Positions 1 to 9,255 of a stretch of DNA of 55,922 nucleotides are shown piece by piece; positions within the stretch are counted from its first letter, which is position 1; each line of letters starts with the position of its first letter. A program made the position numbers and the translations under genes. The notes beneath the pieces are model-generated. The model was not told the origin of the DNA. It did no database searches and was given only the letters and a program-made list of their open reading frames with translations. This stretch comes from Alcanivorax sp. UBA4485 (GTDB lineage: Bacteria; Pseudomonadota; Gammaproteobacteria; Pseudomonadales; Alcanivoracaceae), in NCBI GenBank assembly GCA_002389055.1, contig DGNT01000193.1, positions 2,443-58,364 of the forward strand. The letters run 5' to 3'.

Positions 1-35
1 GTCTCCGATACGGAGCACCGGAAACAAAAACCAAG

Positions 36-120
36 GTCTCTGGGATCCTGCCGGTAGCTTCGCTCCCTTTCGCGGGCAGGGCCCGCTCCCACAGCCCGCT
101 CCCACAAGGCCCGCTCCTAC
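36..120. repeat. REP-like element, copy A
   Basis: This stretch ends 8 bases from the stop codon of the RND permease. It contains GTCTCTGGGATCCTGCCGG, then CCCTTTCGCGGGCAGGGCCC and three successive GCCCGCTCCYAC units. The same core occurs at 38670-38813 and 43616-43719, so it is a dispersed family. The tripled tail unit is particular to this copy. The GC-rich inverted structure could also help end transcription of the efflux operon, but no U-tract is visible. Positions 1-35 show nothing recognisable. Confidence 0.75.
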
Positions 121-127
121 CCTCTTC

Positions 128-3100
128 TCAGGTGACGTCGGAATATTTGAAGGCACGGCGTCGCGTCTCAATGGCGCCCATCAGATCGTCAAGGGCCAGG
201 TAGAGGCACGGCACCACGAACAGAATCAACGCGGTGGCGAACACGATGCCGAAGCCCAGAGAGACCGCCATGGGGATCAGATAAGCGGCCTGCAGGGAGG
301 TCTCGAAAATGATCGGCATCAGCCCCGCGAAGGTGGTCAGGGTGGTGAGAAGAATCGGGCGGAAGCGGCGCAGGCCCGCTTCATAGACCGCCTGGGCGGC
401 GCCCAGGCGGTGGCGCTGGCGGTTGGCATAGTCGACCATGATCAGCGAATCGTTCACCACCACCCCGGCCAGCGCGATGATGCCCATGAAACTGACCAGC
501 GACAGGTCCAGACCCAGCAGCATATGGCCGAGCACCGCGCCCACGGCGCCGAACGGAATCGCCAGCATCACCACCAGCGGCTGCAGGTAACTGCCGAACG
601 CCACCGCCAGCAACGCGAAGATCACCCCCAGTGCCAGGGCGAAGCCGCCCCACAATGCCGAGGTGGATTCGCGCATGTCCGCCTGACCGCCCTGGAAGGT
701 CCAGGTCAGGCCCGGGTAGTCGGCGCGCAGTTGCGGCAGCATCTCGTCGCGCACCACGGCGAGCACCTGGCTGGTGGCGCTCTTGGGCAGCACGTCGGTG
801 CCCACGGTGATCACCCGGCGCCCGTCACGGCGGTCGATGGAGCGGAACGATTCGCTGACGGTGACGCGGGCCACGTCGGTCAACGGCACTTCGCCGCCGT
901 CCGGCAGCTGGACCACGAAGGTGTCCAGGTAGCGCAGGTCCTGGCGCTCTTCTTCCGGCAGCCGCACGCGGATTTCGTTTTCGTTGATCCCGCGCAACTG
1001 GCGCAGCGCGATGGCGCCGTAAAACGCATCGCGCAGTTGCCGGCCCACCTCGGCGCCGGTCAGGCCCAGGGCGTCCGCCTGCGGGGTCAGGCTGACGTCG
1101 AACTGCGGCTTGCCGGTGGTGTAGCTGTCGTTGACGTTGCGGGTCTGGGACAGGCCTTTCATGGCCGTGAGCAGCCGCTCGCTGGCCTTGGCGAGCACGT
1201 CGATGTCGGTATGGCTGAGATCCACGCTGATGTCGTCACGCCAGGAGCCTGGGCCCTGCTCCGCCTCGAAGGTAATCTGATCGACGCCCTTGAAGTCGCC
1301 GATCTGGTCACGCCACAGCTCGACGATCTGCTGCACGGTCATGTCCCGTTCGTGTTCCGGCTTTAACACCAGCTCCACATCGATTTTCTGCTCGCCGCGC
1401 ACATTGGTCTTGATGCCCTCGGCGTTGCGTTCCAGGCCGTTTTCCTCGAACAACCGCTCGGTTTCCCGGGTCAGCGCCAGGGCCAGCTCACCGGCCTGGC
1501 GCGGCGTGGTGCCCACCGGCAAGCGGATGCCCGCTTCGATTTCGTCCGCCGGTACTTCGGGCATCATGATCATGCCCATGTGGTCGCTCCAGGCGTAGGC
1601 GCCCACCACCAGCATCAGGGTCAGCGCGCCGCTCAGGGTCAGATAGCGATAACGCAGCGCCCGATCCAGCAACGGCCGGTAGCCGCGCTCCACCAGCGTC
1701 TGGAAATAGCCGGAGAACCGCCGTTGCACGCGGTGCAGGGCACGCCCGTAGACGGTCACCGTGCCCTTGCCGCTGTGCGCCAGATGCGCCGGCAGAATGA
1801 ACAAGGCTTCGAACAACGAGATCGCCAGCACCACGATCACCACCGCCCCCAGCGGCCACCAGAAGTTGCCGGTGACACCGGGCATGAACAGCAGCGGCAT
1901 GAAGGCAACGATGTTGGTGAGAATGCTGAACGTCACCGGCCCGGCGATATCACGGGCGCCCTGCACCGCCGCGTCCATGAAGCTCATGCCCTGCTCGCGG
2001 TACTCGTAGATGTTCTCGCCCACCACGATGGCGTCGTCCACCACGATGCCCAGCACCATCAGGAAGCCGAACATGGAAATCATGTTCACGCTCACGCCCA
2101 TGGCCGGCAGGAACAGCACCCCGCCGACGAAGGACACGGTCATGCCCATCATGATCCAGAACGCCAGCCGGTACTCCAGGAACAGGCTGAGAATCACCAG
2201 CACGATCACCATCGCCAGGATGCCGTTCTTCAATAGCATGTCCATGCGGCTTTCAAACTGCTCGGCGCGATTGCTGTCGATGCGCACTTGCACCGGGTCC
2301 GGCAGGGTGGTCTTGAGTTCGGCCATCACCCCTTCCACCGCCTCGGCGATGTCCAGCGGCGACTGGCTGCCGGTGCGGAAAATCTCGATCTCCACCGACG
2401 GCTGGCCGTTGAAGCGGGAATGAAAGCCGCTGTCCTCGAAACCGTCCTGGACCGTGGCGATGTCGCCCAGGGTCACCACCGCGCCGGAATCCGCCCGGCT
2501 CACCACGATGCGCGAGAACTCGTCGGCCCACTGCTTGCGTTCTTTCAGGCGCAGCAGAATCTCGCCGTTGTCGGTGGCCAGGTTGCCGGCGGGTACATCG
2601 CGGCTGGATTGCTCGATGATCGACGCCACCTGATCCAGGGTCAGGTTGTATTCGCGCAGCGTGGTCTGGGAAATTTCCACGCTGGTCAGGTAATCGGGCA
2701 CATCGCTGATGTCCGCCCGGGTCACGGCGGACTCGCTGAGCAGGCGGTTGCGCACCTGCTCACCGAGCTGGCGCAGGGTCCAGATGTCCACCTCGCCGTA
2801 GAGCACCAGTTCCATCACGTCGTGGGTGCGCGCCTGCAGGCGCACGCGCGGCTCTTCCGCCTGATCCGGGAAGGTGCGCACCCGGTCCACCGCTTGCTCG
2901 ATGTCCTGCAGCGCCTGCATGCGGTTGGCGCCGGCCACCAGTTCCAACTGGATCAGGCCGCTGCCTTCGCGGGCGGTGGACATCATTTCCTTGATGCTCT
3001 CGACGCCCTGGACCGCTTCTTCCACCGGCATCAGCACGCCCTGCTCCACCTCCTCGGGCGCGGCGCCGGGGTAGGTCACCTCCACTTCCACGATGTCGAG

Positions 3101-3250
3101 CTGGGCTTCCGGGAAAATCTCTTTCTGAACCTGCACCGCCATCCACAGACCACCGCCGAGCAGCAGGATCATCAGCAGGTTGGCGGCGATACTGTTGCGC
3201 GCCATCCACTCGATCGGGCCCACCCAGCCCTGGCGGCGCGGGGCGCTCAT
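128..3250 (-). CDS. RND efflux transporter permease, inner-membrane subunit
   Basis: A 1040-residue proton-driven efflux pump subunit of the AcrB/HAE superfamily, acting in the inner membrane with the fusion protein and outer-membrane channel encoded just upstream. The usual duplicated layout is visible: a first membrane segment near residues 20-40, a large periplasmic loop, a cluster of segments from about 340, a second loop and a final cluster from about 865. The proton-relay pair is present in GIVVDDAIVVGENIYE. The second-half segment reads GVVVNDSLIMVDY, so the AcrB Lys940 position appears to be Asn. Substrate cannot be told from sequence. The ATG overlaps the fusion-protein stop codon as ATGA, so the two are translationally coupled. 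Confidence 0.93.
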   Translation of the reverse strand: MSAPRRQGWVGPIEWMARNSIAANLLMILLLGGGLWMAVQVQKEIFPEAQLDIVEVEVTYPGAAPEEVEQGVLMPVEEAVQGVESIKEMMSTAREGSGLIQLELVAGANRMQALQDIEQAVDRVRTFPDQAEEPRVRLQARTHDVMELVLYGEVDIWTLRQLGEQVRNRLLSESAVTRADISDVPDYLTSVEISQTTLREYNLTLDQVASIIEQSSRDVPAGNLATDNGEILLRLKERKQWADEFSRIVVSRADSGAVVTLGDIATVQDGFEDSGFHSRFNGQPSVEIEIFRTGSQSPLDIAEAVEGVMAELKTTLPDPVQVRIDSNRAEQFESRMDMLLKNGILAMVIVLVILSLFLEYRLAFWIMMGMTVSFVGGVLFLPAMGVSVNMISMFGFLMVLGIVVDDAIVVGENIYEYREQGMSFMDAAVQGARDIAGPVTFSILTNIVAFMPLLFMPGVTGNFWWPLGAVVIVVLAISLFEALFILPAHLAHSGKGTVTVYGRALHRVQRRFSGYFQTLVERGYRPLLDRALRYRYLTLSGALTLMLVVGAYAWSDHMGMIMMPEVPADEIEAGIRLPVGTTPRQAGELALALTRETERLFEENGLERNAEGIKTNVRGEQKIDVELVLKPEHERDMTVQQIVELWRDQIGDFKGVDQITFEAEQGPGSWRDDISVDLSHTDIDVLAKASERLLTAMKGLSQTRNVNDSYTTGKPQFDVSLTPQADALGLTGAEVGRQLRDAFYGAIALRQLRGINENEIRVRLPEEERQDLRYLDTFVVQLPDGGEVPLTDVARVTVSESFRSIDRRDGRRVITVGTDVLPKSATSQVLAVVRDEMLPQLRADYPGLTWTFQGGQADMRESTSALWGGFALALGVIFALLAVAFGSYLQPLVVMLAIPFGAVGAVLGHMLLGLDLSLVSFMGIIALAGVVVNDSLIMVDYANRQRHRLGAAQAVYEAGLRRFRPILLTTLTTFAGLMPIIFETSLQAAYLIPMAVSLGFGIVFATALILFVVPCLYLALDDLMGAIETRRRAFKYSDVT

Positions 3251-4464
3251 TCCAGAGGCTCCCCGCCGGCGGCGTTCTCGAGACGCAGGGCGGCGCCGTC
3301 CACCACGGTAGCCAGGTCGGTGGCCACCACCTGATCGCCCTGCTCGAGCCCTTCGCTGATATAGGCGTAGTCGCCATCACGCAGCAGCACGGTGACGTCG
3401 CGGATATCCAGCGCGCCGTCTTCCATCACCCAGACCGTGTCCTCGCGGCGCAGCAGATTGCGGTCCAGACGCACCACGTCGTCCAGCGCCCGGCCTTCGA
3501 TGGCGGTGCGCACGAAAGCGCCAAGCATCAAACTCGGGGTGCCGGCGTCCGCCCGCAGTGCCAGCGGATCCTCGACGCTGACCAGCACCCGCGCCAGGCG
3601 CGCGTTGGCATCCAGCTCCCCCACCAGCCGTTGCAGGCGGCCCTGGCGGCTCCGTGACGGCCCCCAGGCGGCCTCGTGGCGCAGGCTCACCGGCGCGCCC
3701 TGCTCGGCGAAGCGTAACCAGCGCAGTTGCGACAGCGGTACGCTGGCCGCCACCCAGTAGCGGTCGGTGGCTACCAAACGAGCCAGACTGTCGCCGCTGC
3801 CCACCTGAGAACCGGTGGCCACGTCGCGGGACAGAATCTGAGCGTCGAAGGGCGCGCTGATGCGGGTACGCTGAAGATCCAGCTCGGCGCGACGCAGGGC
3901 CGCCTCGGCGAAATCCACCCGGGCGCGGGCCTGCTTCAACTGCGGCTGGCGCAGCACCAGGTCCCGGTTGCCCGGGTCCAGTTCCTCACCCAGCAATTCG
4001 AAATCCTGTTCGGCCACCGCCTGGCGGCCCTGCTCCAGTTCCAGATCGGCGCGCGCCTGCGCCAGTTCGCTGCGCCGTTGCCGCAGCGCCACCTGGTAAT
4101 CCGCCGGGTCGATGCGCAACAGGGCGCTGCCCTCGGCCACCCGGCCACCGGGTTCGAACGCCTCGGCCAGCTCGATGACACGGCCGCTGACGCGGGGCTG
4201 CAGGGTCACTTCCCGGGCCGGCACCACCTGCCCCATCACTTCAATCACCGGGGTGAAGCGGCCGCGTTCGGCGGTGCGCACCTCCACCAGCATGGCGGTT
4301 TCCCGCGCCACATCGCCGCGCGTGGCGGTGGGCTCGGTTTTGAAGATCAGCACCATCAGGGCGACGCCGGCAAGCAGAATCATCACCGAGACCAGCGCCG
4401 TCTTGCCGCGCCCGGCGCGTCCGCTTTCCGGACGCGCCGCCTGATCGTCCTGCGTGTGGTTCAT
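3247..4464 (-). CDS. RND efflux periplasmic adaptor (membrane fusion protein)
   Basis: A 405-residue HlyD/AcrA-type adaptor linking the permease to the outer-membrane channel. After a basic cytoplasmic stretch there is one membrane anchor (residues about 24-42), then a lipoyl-like half (VVPAREVTLQPRVSGRV), an alpha-helical hairpin rich in Gln, Arg and Glu (about 125-190), the second lipoyl half (RTRISAPFDAQILSRDV) and beta-barrel domains. It is anchored by a transmembrane helix and has no lipobox. It overlaps both neighbours by 4 bases (ATGA), giving the transcription order channel, adaptor, permease. No regulator gene adjoins the operon. Confidence 0.92.
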   Translation of the reverse strand: MNHTQDDQAARPESGRAGRGKTALVSVMILLAGVALMVLIFKTEPTATRGDVARETAMLVEVRTAERGRFTPVIEVMGQVVPAREVTLQPRVSGRVIELAEAFEPGGRVAEGSALLRIDPADYQVALRQRRSELAQARADLELEQGRQAVAEQDFELLGEELDPGNRDLVLRQPQLKQARARVDFAEAALRRAELDLQRTRISAPFDAQILSRDVATGSQVGSGDSLARLVATDRYWVAASVPLSQLRWLRFAEQGAPVSLRHEAAWGPSRSRQGRLQRLVGELDANARLARVLVSVEDPLALRADAGTPSLMLGAFVRTAIEGRALDDVVRLDRNLLRREDTVWVMEDGALDIRDVTVLLRDGDYAYISEGLEQGDQVVATDLATVVDGAALRLENAAGGEPLE

Positions 4465-5852
4465 GCGCTCTCTTCCTCTTCGGGCACCGGGAAACCACCG
4501 GCCAGGGCCCGGTACAGCGCGACCCGGAAGGCCAGCAGTTCCTGGCGGGCGGTGATCAGGGTACGGCGCAGTTCCTGACGCTCCTGGAGCGCGCTCAGCA
4601 CCTCCAGGTAGCCGACCGCGCCGTTAACGTACTGAATGCGCAATTGCCGGTAGGCGCTGTCCGCCAGTTCCAACTGCCGGCGCAGACTGTCCATGCGGCG
4701 CGCCTGCTGGCGCTCCTGGACCAGGGCGTCCTCCACGTCCTGGAACGCCACCAGCGCCGCCTGGCCGTACTCGTACAGCCGCTGCTCTCGCAGCGAGCGG
4801 AAGCGGCGCGCCTCGGCGCGGCGCTGGCCGCCGTCGATCAACGGCAGCACCAGATTACCCGCCAGCGTGGCCAGCCAGTCGTCAAACAGGGCTTCGCTGT
4901 CGGTGGTTTCATTGCTCAGCGACGCGGACAGAGTCAAACGGGGGAAACGCTCGGCCACCGCCGACGCCAAGTCCGCGTCCGCCGCCTGCAATTGGTAATA
5001 GGCACGGCGCAGATCCGGCCGCCGGCGCACCAGTTCCGCCGGCACCCCGGTAGCCGGCAGCGGCGGCAACGCCGGTAAGGTGCCGCCGCCGGGCAACGCC
5101 ACGCCGTTGGGCGGCTCGCCCAGCAGGACCGCCAATTGATGCTCGAGGACCCGGATGCGGGCCTGCACGGTGAGCAGCTGTTCCCGGGACGCCTCCACCA
5201 GCTGGCCCTGGCGCAGCACGTCGGCGCTGGCGCTCTCGCCGATGCCGAAGCGGGCACGGATCAGCGACAGCACGTCCCGGTTAGTGTCCAGTTGGGCGCG
5301 GGCCAGTTCCCGCTGGGTGCGCTGGGTGAGCAATTGGAACCAGGTGTTGGCCACTTCGGCGGCCAGGGACAGCGCGGCGGCCTGGTAGTCGGCGCCGCTG
5401 GCCGCCACGCGGAAGGCTTCGGCGTCGGCCTGGGCGCGCACCCGGCCCCACAGATCCAGCTCGTACTCGGCGGCCAGCCCGGCGCTGAACAGATCGGTTT
5501 CACTGTCGCCGTCGTCGCGGCGCTCGGCGCCGGCGCGCGCCTCCAGGCTGGGGAACAGACCCGCTTCCTGGCGTTCGCGCACCGCGCGGGCCTGGTTGAG
5601 GCGCTCGTAGGCGGCCTGCAAATCCAGATTGGCACCCAACGCCCGGTCCACCAGACGATTGAGGGAGGCATCGTCGAAGGCCACCCACCATTGCTGAGGA
5701 GCGGCGGCCTCGCCGGAACGGGAAAACAGCTCCGGCGTGGTCACCGGCGGCAATGACGATGGCGGCGGCCCGGCACAGGCGGCCAGCACCAGCAGCAGCA
5801 CGAAAAAGGCGACAGCACGGGCCGCGAACCCAGGGTCAGCGAGGGGTGGCAT
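4461..5852 (-). CDS. RND efflux outer-membrane lipoprotein, NodT/OprM family
   Basis: A 463-residue outer-membrane channel of the TolC/OprM class. The N-terminus is a lipoprotein signal with lipobox LAAC (Cys26), predicting lipidation and outer-membrane location. Two OEP repeats follow, with typical motifs WWVAFDDASLNRLVDRAL and, in the second half, ARRFRSLREQRLYEYGQAA and YVNGAVGYLEVLSAL. The ATG at 5852 is preceded immediately by an in-frame TTG that could also serve; AGGA lies about 14 bases upstream. It is the first gene of the efflux operon. The 133 bases between it and the murB stop must hold its promoter, but no convincing boxes were seen. Confidence 0.9.
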   Translation of the reverse strand: MPPLADPGFAARAVAFFVLLLVLAACAGPPPSSLPPVTTPELFSRSGEAAAPQQWWVAFDDASLNRLVDRALGANLDLQAAYERLNQARAVRERQEAGLFPSLEARAGAERRDDGDSETDLFSAGLAAEYELDLWGRVRAQADAEAFRVAASGADYQAAALSLAAEVANTWFQLLTQRTQRELARAQLDTNRDVLSLIRARFGIGESASADVLRQGQLVEASREQLLTVQARIRVLEHQLAVLLGEPPNGVALPGGGTLPALPPLPATGVPAELVRRRPDLRRAYYQLQAADADLASAVAERFPRLTLSASLSNETTDSEALFDDWLATLAGNLVLPLIDGGQRRAEARRFRSLREQRLYEYGQAALVAFQDVEDALVQERQQARRMDSLRRQLELADSAYRQLRIQYVNGAVGYLEVLSALQERQELRRTLITARQELLAFRVALYRALAGGFPVPEEEESA

Positions 5853-5985
5853 CAACGGAGAACAATCCTGATTTCTTATCGGTTCCGCCGCAGCGGCGAG
5901 GCCGGTTCAGGCTAACAGGCGCGCACCGCGAGAACCACTGGCCGCGGGCGCGAAAAGACAAAGCTTACACGATGGCGGGTCTGCG

Positions 5986-6996
5986 TCAGGGCAACGCCAC
6001 CGGCTCTTGCTCCAGCGCCACGCCGAAACGGGCGAGAACGTCCTCGCGCACCGCCGCGGCCAGGGCCAGCACGTCGGCGGCGCGGGCGCCGCCATGGTTG
6101 ACCAGCACCAGGGCCTGGTCCCGATGCATGCCCACCGGCCCGAGCCGGCGCCCCTTCCAGCCGGCGTGCTCGATCAGCCAGCCGGCGGCCAGCTTGGCCC
6201 CATCCGGGTGCGGGAAGGACACCAACCGTGGGTAGCGGGCGTTCAGCCGTTCCAGCTGTGCCAGGCTCACCACCGGATTCTTGAAGAAACTGCCGGCGTT
6301 GGGCAGCACCCCGGGGTCGGGCAGCTTGCTTTGCCGCAGCTCGATCACCGCCGCCCGCACCGTCGCCGGAGCCAGGGCGCGCGGATCCTGGCCGGCGAAG
6401 CGCTCCGCCAAACCGCCGTAGTCCACCCGGCGGGCGCCGTGGCGGTGCAGCCGTAGCGTGATGCCGGTGATAATGAATTCGCCCCGCCGGCGGCTCTTGA
6501 ACAGGCTGTCGCGGTAGTCGAATTCGCACTGGTCGGCGTGGAAGCGCCCTGCCCGGCCGTCGGCCACCGCCACGGTGTCCACGCTTTCCAGGCAATCGGC
6601 CAGCTCCACGCCGTAGGCGCCGATGTTCTGGAACGGGGCGGCGCCGGCGGTGCCGGGAATCAGGGACAGGTTTTCCAGGCCGCCCCAACCGCGCGCCACG
6701 GAGTCCGCCACCAGGCGGTCCCAGACGACCCCCGCGCCCACGCGCACCCGCACCTGATCCGCGGTCTCGTCCAGATAGTCGATCTCATCAAACGCCGGGA
6801 TCACCGTGAGTCCGGGCAGGTCGCCGCGCAGCACCACGTTGCTGCCTTCGCCGAGCACGTAGAGCGGCTCGGCCGGGTCGCGCCCGGCCAGCAACTCGCC
6901 CAGCGCGGTCACATCCACCGGGCGCGCCAGCCGCTCCGCGCGGGCCGGCAGCGCCAGGGTGTTGGCGCCGCTCAGGTCGGCGTCATGCTCGATCAC
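5986..6996 (-). CDS. murB: UDP-N-acetylenolpyruvoylglucosamine reductase MurB
   Basis: FAD-dependent cytoplasmic enzyme that reduces UDP-GlcNAc-enolpyruvate to UDP-N-acetylmuramate with NADPH in peptidoglycan synthesis. About 336 residues, of the Escherichia coli type. Seen: FAD-binding GEGSNVVLRGDLPGL, NLSLIPGTAGAAPFQNIGAY, the active-site Arg context YRDSLFK, the catalytic Ser in NAGSFFKNP, and a C-terminal Glu in LEQEP. The chosen GTG overlaps the phosphatase stop as GTGA and has GGGAA at good spacing; an in-frame GTG nine codons earlier lacks a ribosome site. It is the last gene of the envelope operon. Confidence 0.95.
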   Translation of the reverse strand: MIEHDADLSGANTLALPARAERLARPVDVTALGELLAGRDPAEPLYVLGEGSNVVLRGDLPGLTVIPAFDEIDYLDETADQVRVRVGAGVVWDRLVADSVARGWGGLENLSLIPGTAGAAPFQNIGAYGVELADCLESVDTVAVADGRAGRFHADQCEFDYRDSLFKSRRRGEFIITGITLRLHRHGARRVDYGGLAERFAGQDPRALAPATVRAAVIELRQSKLPDPGVLPNAGSFFKNPVVSLAQLERLNARYPRLVSFPHPDGAKLAAGWLIEHAGWKGRRLGPVGMHRDQALVLVNHGGARAADVLALAAAVREDVLARFGVALEQEPVALP

Positions 6997-7481
6997 AGGC
7001 GTTCCCGCAGCCGCGCCAGCCACAGGTCGCTGGCGCGTTCCACCAGGTTGAGCACATGCCCAAAGCCGTCCTCGTCGCCATAGTAGGGGTCCGGCACTTC
7101 ACCGGGGCCGTCCTCGCCGAGCACGTCGAGGAAACGGGCCAGCACCAGACCCTCGCGGGCGATGCCCGGCCCCGGATCCAGGGCGCGCAGGTCGGCCAGG
7201 TTGCTGTTGTCCATGGCCAGGATGTAATCGAAGTGGCGGAAGTCGTCAGCGCTCACCTGGCGCGCGCGCAGATCGTCCATGGGGTAGCCGCGCTCGGCGG
7301 CGGCGGCGCTGGCGCGCTGGTCCGGCGGCCGGCCGATGTGCCAGTCGCCGGTGCCGGCGCTTTCAATGCGAAGCGGGTCGCTCAGGCCGGCGTCCCGCAC
7401 CCGTTGGCGGAACACCGCCTCGGCGGTGGGCGAGCGGCAGATGTTTCCCAGGCAAACAAACAGTATCGACAGCGACTTCAT
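6993..7481 (-). CDS. Low-molecular-weight protein-tyrosine phosphatase
   Basis: A 162-residue cytoplasmic phosphatase of the arsenate-reductase/LMW-PTP fold. The signature loop C10-LGNIC-R16-S (CX5RS) lies at the N-terminus, and the general-acid Asp is in VPDPYYGDEDGF near residue 129. Family members act on tyrosine kinases or related proteins in polysaccharide regulation; the target here is unknown. The ATG overlaps the kdsB stop (ATGA). The pairing of this phosphatase with kdsB and murB is common in Pseudomonas-like gammaproteobacteria. Confidence 0.92.
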   Translation of the reverse strand: MKSLSILFVCLGNICRSPTAEAVFRQRVRDAGLSDPLRIESAGTGDWHIGRPPDQRASAAAAERGYPMDDLRARQVSADDFRHFDYILAMDNSNLADLRALDPGPGIAREGLVLARFLDVLGEDGPGEVPDPYYGDEDGFGHVLNLVERASDLWLARLRERL

Positions 7482-8257
7482 TCCCGCTCTTCCTCCGCCC
7501 GCAAATGGCGACGCATGCGCTGCAGATCCATATCCGTGTCGACCCCGCCGGGCACCGGCTCCTGGGCCGGTGCCACATGGATGGCCACGCCGTTGGCCAG
7601 GGCCCGCAACTGCTCCAGGGATTCGTGCATTTCCATGGAGGCTGGCTCCCAGCTCACGAACTGGTGCAGAAAGCCGACCCGATAGGCATAGATACCGATA
7701 TGACGCCACCAGTAGCCCGGGTCCATAACAATATCGTGCGGGTTCGGTTGCTGGCTGAAGGCATCGCGATGCCAGGGGATCGGCGCCCGCGAGAAATACA
7801 GGGCGCGCCCATTGGCGTCAAACACCACTTTGCAGATGTTGGGGTTGAACAGGTCAATGCCGCGCTCAATGGGCTCGCACAGGGTGGCCATGCGGCACTC
7901 CGGATGGGCGGCCAGGTTCGCCGCCACCTGGTCGATCACGGCGGGGGGGATCAGCGGCTCGTCGCCCTGCACATTGACCACGATGTCGTCGTCGGCCAGG
8001 CCCAACTGCTCCGCCACTTCCTGCAGCCGGTCGGTACCGGAGGGATGATCGGCGCGGGTCATCACCACCTCGCACTGGTCGCCCACGGCATCGCGGACCC
8101 GTTCGTCGTCGGTGGCCACCAGTACCCGGGTGGCGCCGCTCTTGGCGCAACGTTCCGCCACCCGGGCCACCATCGGCCGGCCGGCCAGGTCCGCCAGCGG
8201 TTTGCCCGGCAGACGCGAGGACGCGTACCGGGCCGGCACTACCACATAGAAACTCAT
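7478..8257 (-). CDS. kdsB: 3-deoxy-manno-octulosonate cytidylyltransferase KdsB
   Basis: Cytoplasmic enzyme activating Kdo as CMP-Kdo for lipid A-core synthesis. The 259-residue length is normal. The N-terminal nucleotide-binding motif VVPARYASSRLPGKPL is intact, followed by DDERV and VNVQGDEPLI, all typical of KdsB. It begins 8 bases after the lpxK stop. Many relatives have a small Trm112/YcaR-like gene between lpxK and kdsB; here there is no room for one. Confidence 0.96.
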   Translation of the reverse strand: MSFYVVVPARYASSRLPGKPLADLAGRPMVARVAERCAKSGATRVLVATDDERVRDAVGDQCEVVMTRADHPSGTDRLQEVAEQLGLADDDIVVNVQGDEPLIPPAVIDQVAANLAAHPECRMATLCEPIERGIDLFNPNICKVVFDANGRALYFSRAPIPWHRDAFSQQPNPHDIVMDPGYWWRHIGIYAYRVGFLHQFVSWEPASMEMHESLEQLRALANGVAIHVAPAQEPVPGGVDTDMDLQRMRRHLRAEEERE

Positions 8258-8265
8258 AACTGTCC

Positions 8266-9255
8266 TTACAGAGGCTGCGGTTGCAATGCACGATCAATCA
8301 TGGCGTCCAGAGTGGCCGGCGGCAAACTGGCGTGCACCGGCAGCATCCACAGGCGCGGATCGTCGAAACCACGGCATTTTACCGCATCTTTCTCGGTCAT
8401 GATCACCGGCCGGCCATCGGCGAAGTCCAGATCCTCGGCGGTGAAAGCATGATGGTCGGCAAAGGCGTGCGGGGTGACCGCCAGGCCCAGTACCGCCAGG
8501 GTGCGGAAAAACCGGTCCGGATTGCCGATGCCGGCGACACCGTGTACCGCCCCGTACCGCTCGCGGAAGCGGGCGGCGTCCAGGGTCTCGCCATCGCATA
8601 GCCGTACCAGATCACCGGGCACCAGATGCATGGTGGTGGCGCCGGGCCAGGCGCCGCCGTTGGCGACCAGGAAGTCCACCCGGGAAAGCCGGGACGCCGG
8701 CTCGCGCAGCGGACCGGCCGGCAGGCAGCGCTGGTTGCCGAGGCCACGGCGGGCGTCGATCACGACCACCTCACTGGAGCGCGGCAAAGCGTAGTGCTGC
8801 AGGCCATCGTCGCTGATCACCAGATCGGGATGGAATTCCGTTATCGCGCGTTGCAGAGCCCGGTCACGGTGTGGATCAAGCACCACCGGCACCGCCGCGC
8901 GGCGGGCGATCAGCAGCGGCTCGTCACCCACTTCCCGAGGGTCGTCGTCCAACGCCACGACGCGCGGCCAGGCGTCCGACTGGCCGCCGTAGCCCCGCGA
9001 AATCACCACCGGGTTCAGGCCCCGCTGGCGGGCGCGCTCGGCCAGAGCGATCACCAGCGGCGTTTTGCCGGTGCCGCCCACCGCCACGTTGCCGACCACC
9101 AGCACCGGCACCGGCGGCCGCTCGGCACGGTCCCGGAAACGGCGCAGCCGGCGCCCGGCCACGCGCCCCACCAGCCAGCCCAGCGGGCGCAGCGGCGTCA
9201 GCCAGGCACTGCCTTCGTACCAGCCGCGCTCTACGCGGCGGCGCCAATCAACCAT
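8266..9255 (-). CDS. lpxK: Tetraacyldisaccharide 4'-kinase LpxK
   Basis: A 329-residue inner-membrane-associated kinase that phosphorylates the 4' position of the lipid A disaccharide precursor. The N-terminus WYEGSAWLTPLRPLGWL is the usual membrane-binding helix. The P-loop is at residues 60-65 (GGTGKT), followed by SRGYGG and an internal ISDDGLQHYALPR. The ATG at 9255 fits the family start; translation beginning further upstream would add residues unlike the family. The start lies inside msbA, an 8-base overlap, so expression is likely coupled. Confidence 0.95.
   Translation of the reverse strand: MVDWRRRVERGWYEGSAWLTPLRPLGWLVGRVAGRRLRRFRDRAERPPVPVLVVGNVAVGGTGKTPLVIALAERARQRGLNPVVISRGYGGQSDAWPRVVALDDDPREVGDEPLLIARRAAVPVVLDPHRDRALQRAITEFHPDLVISDDGLQHYALPRSSEVVVIDARRGLGNQRCLPAGPLREPASRLSRVDFLVANGGAWPGATTMHLVPGDLVRLCDGETLDAARFRERYGAVHGVAGIGNPDRFFRTLAVLGLAVTPHAFADHHAFTAEDLDFADGRPVIMTEKDAVKCRGFDDPRLWMLPVHASLPPATLDAMIDRALQPQPL

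Noticed and set aside
8258..8265. A YcaR/Trm112-like gene between lpxK and kdsB, common in relatives
   Set aside because: Only eight bases separate the genes, so it is absent here.
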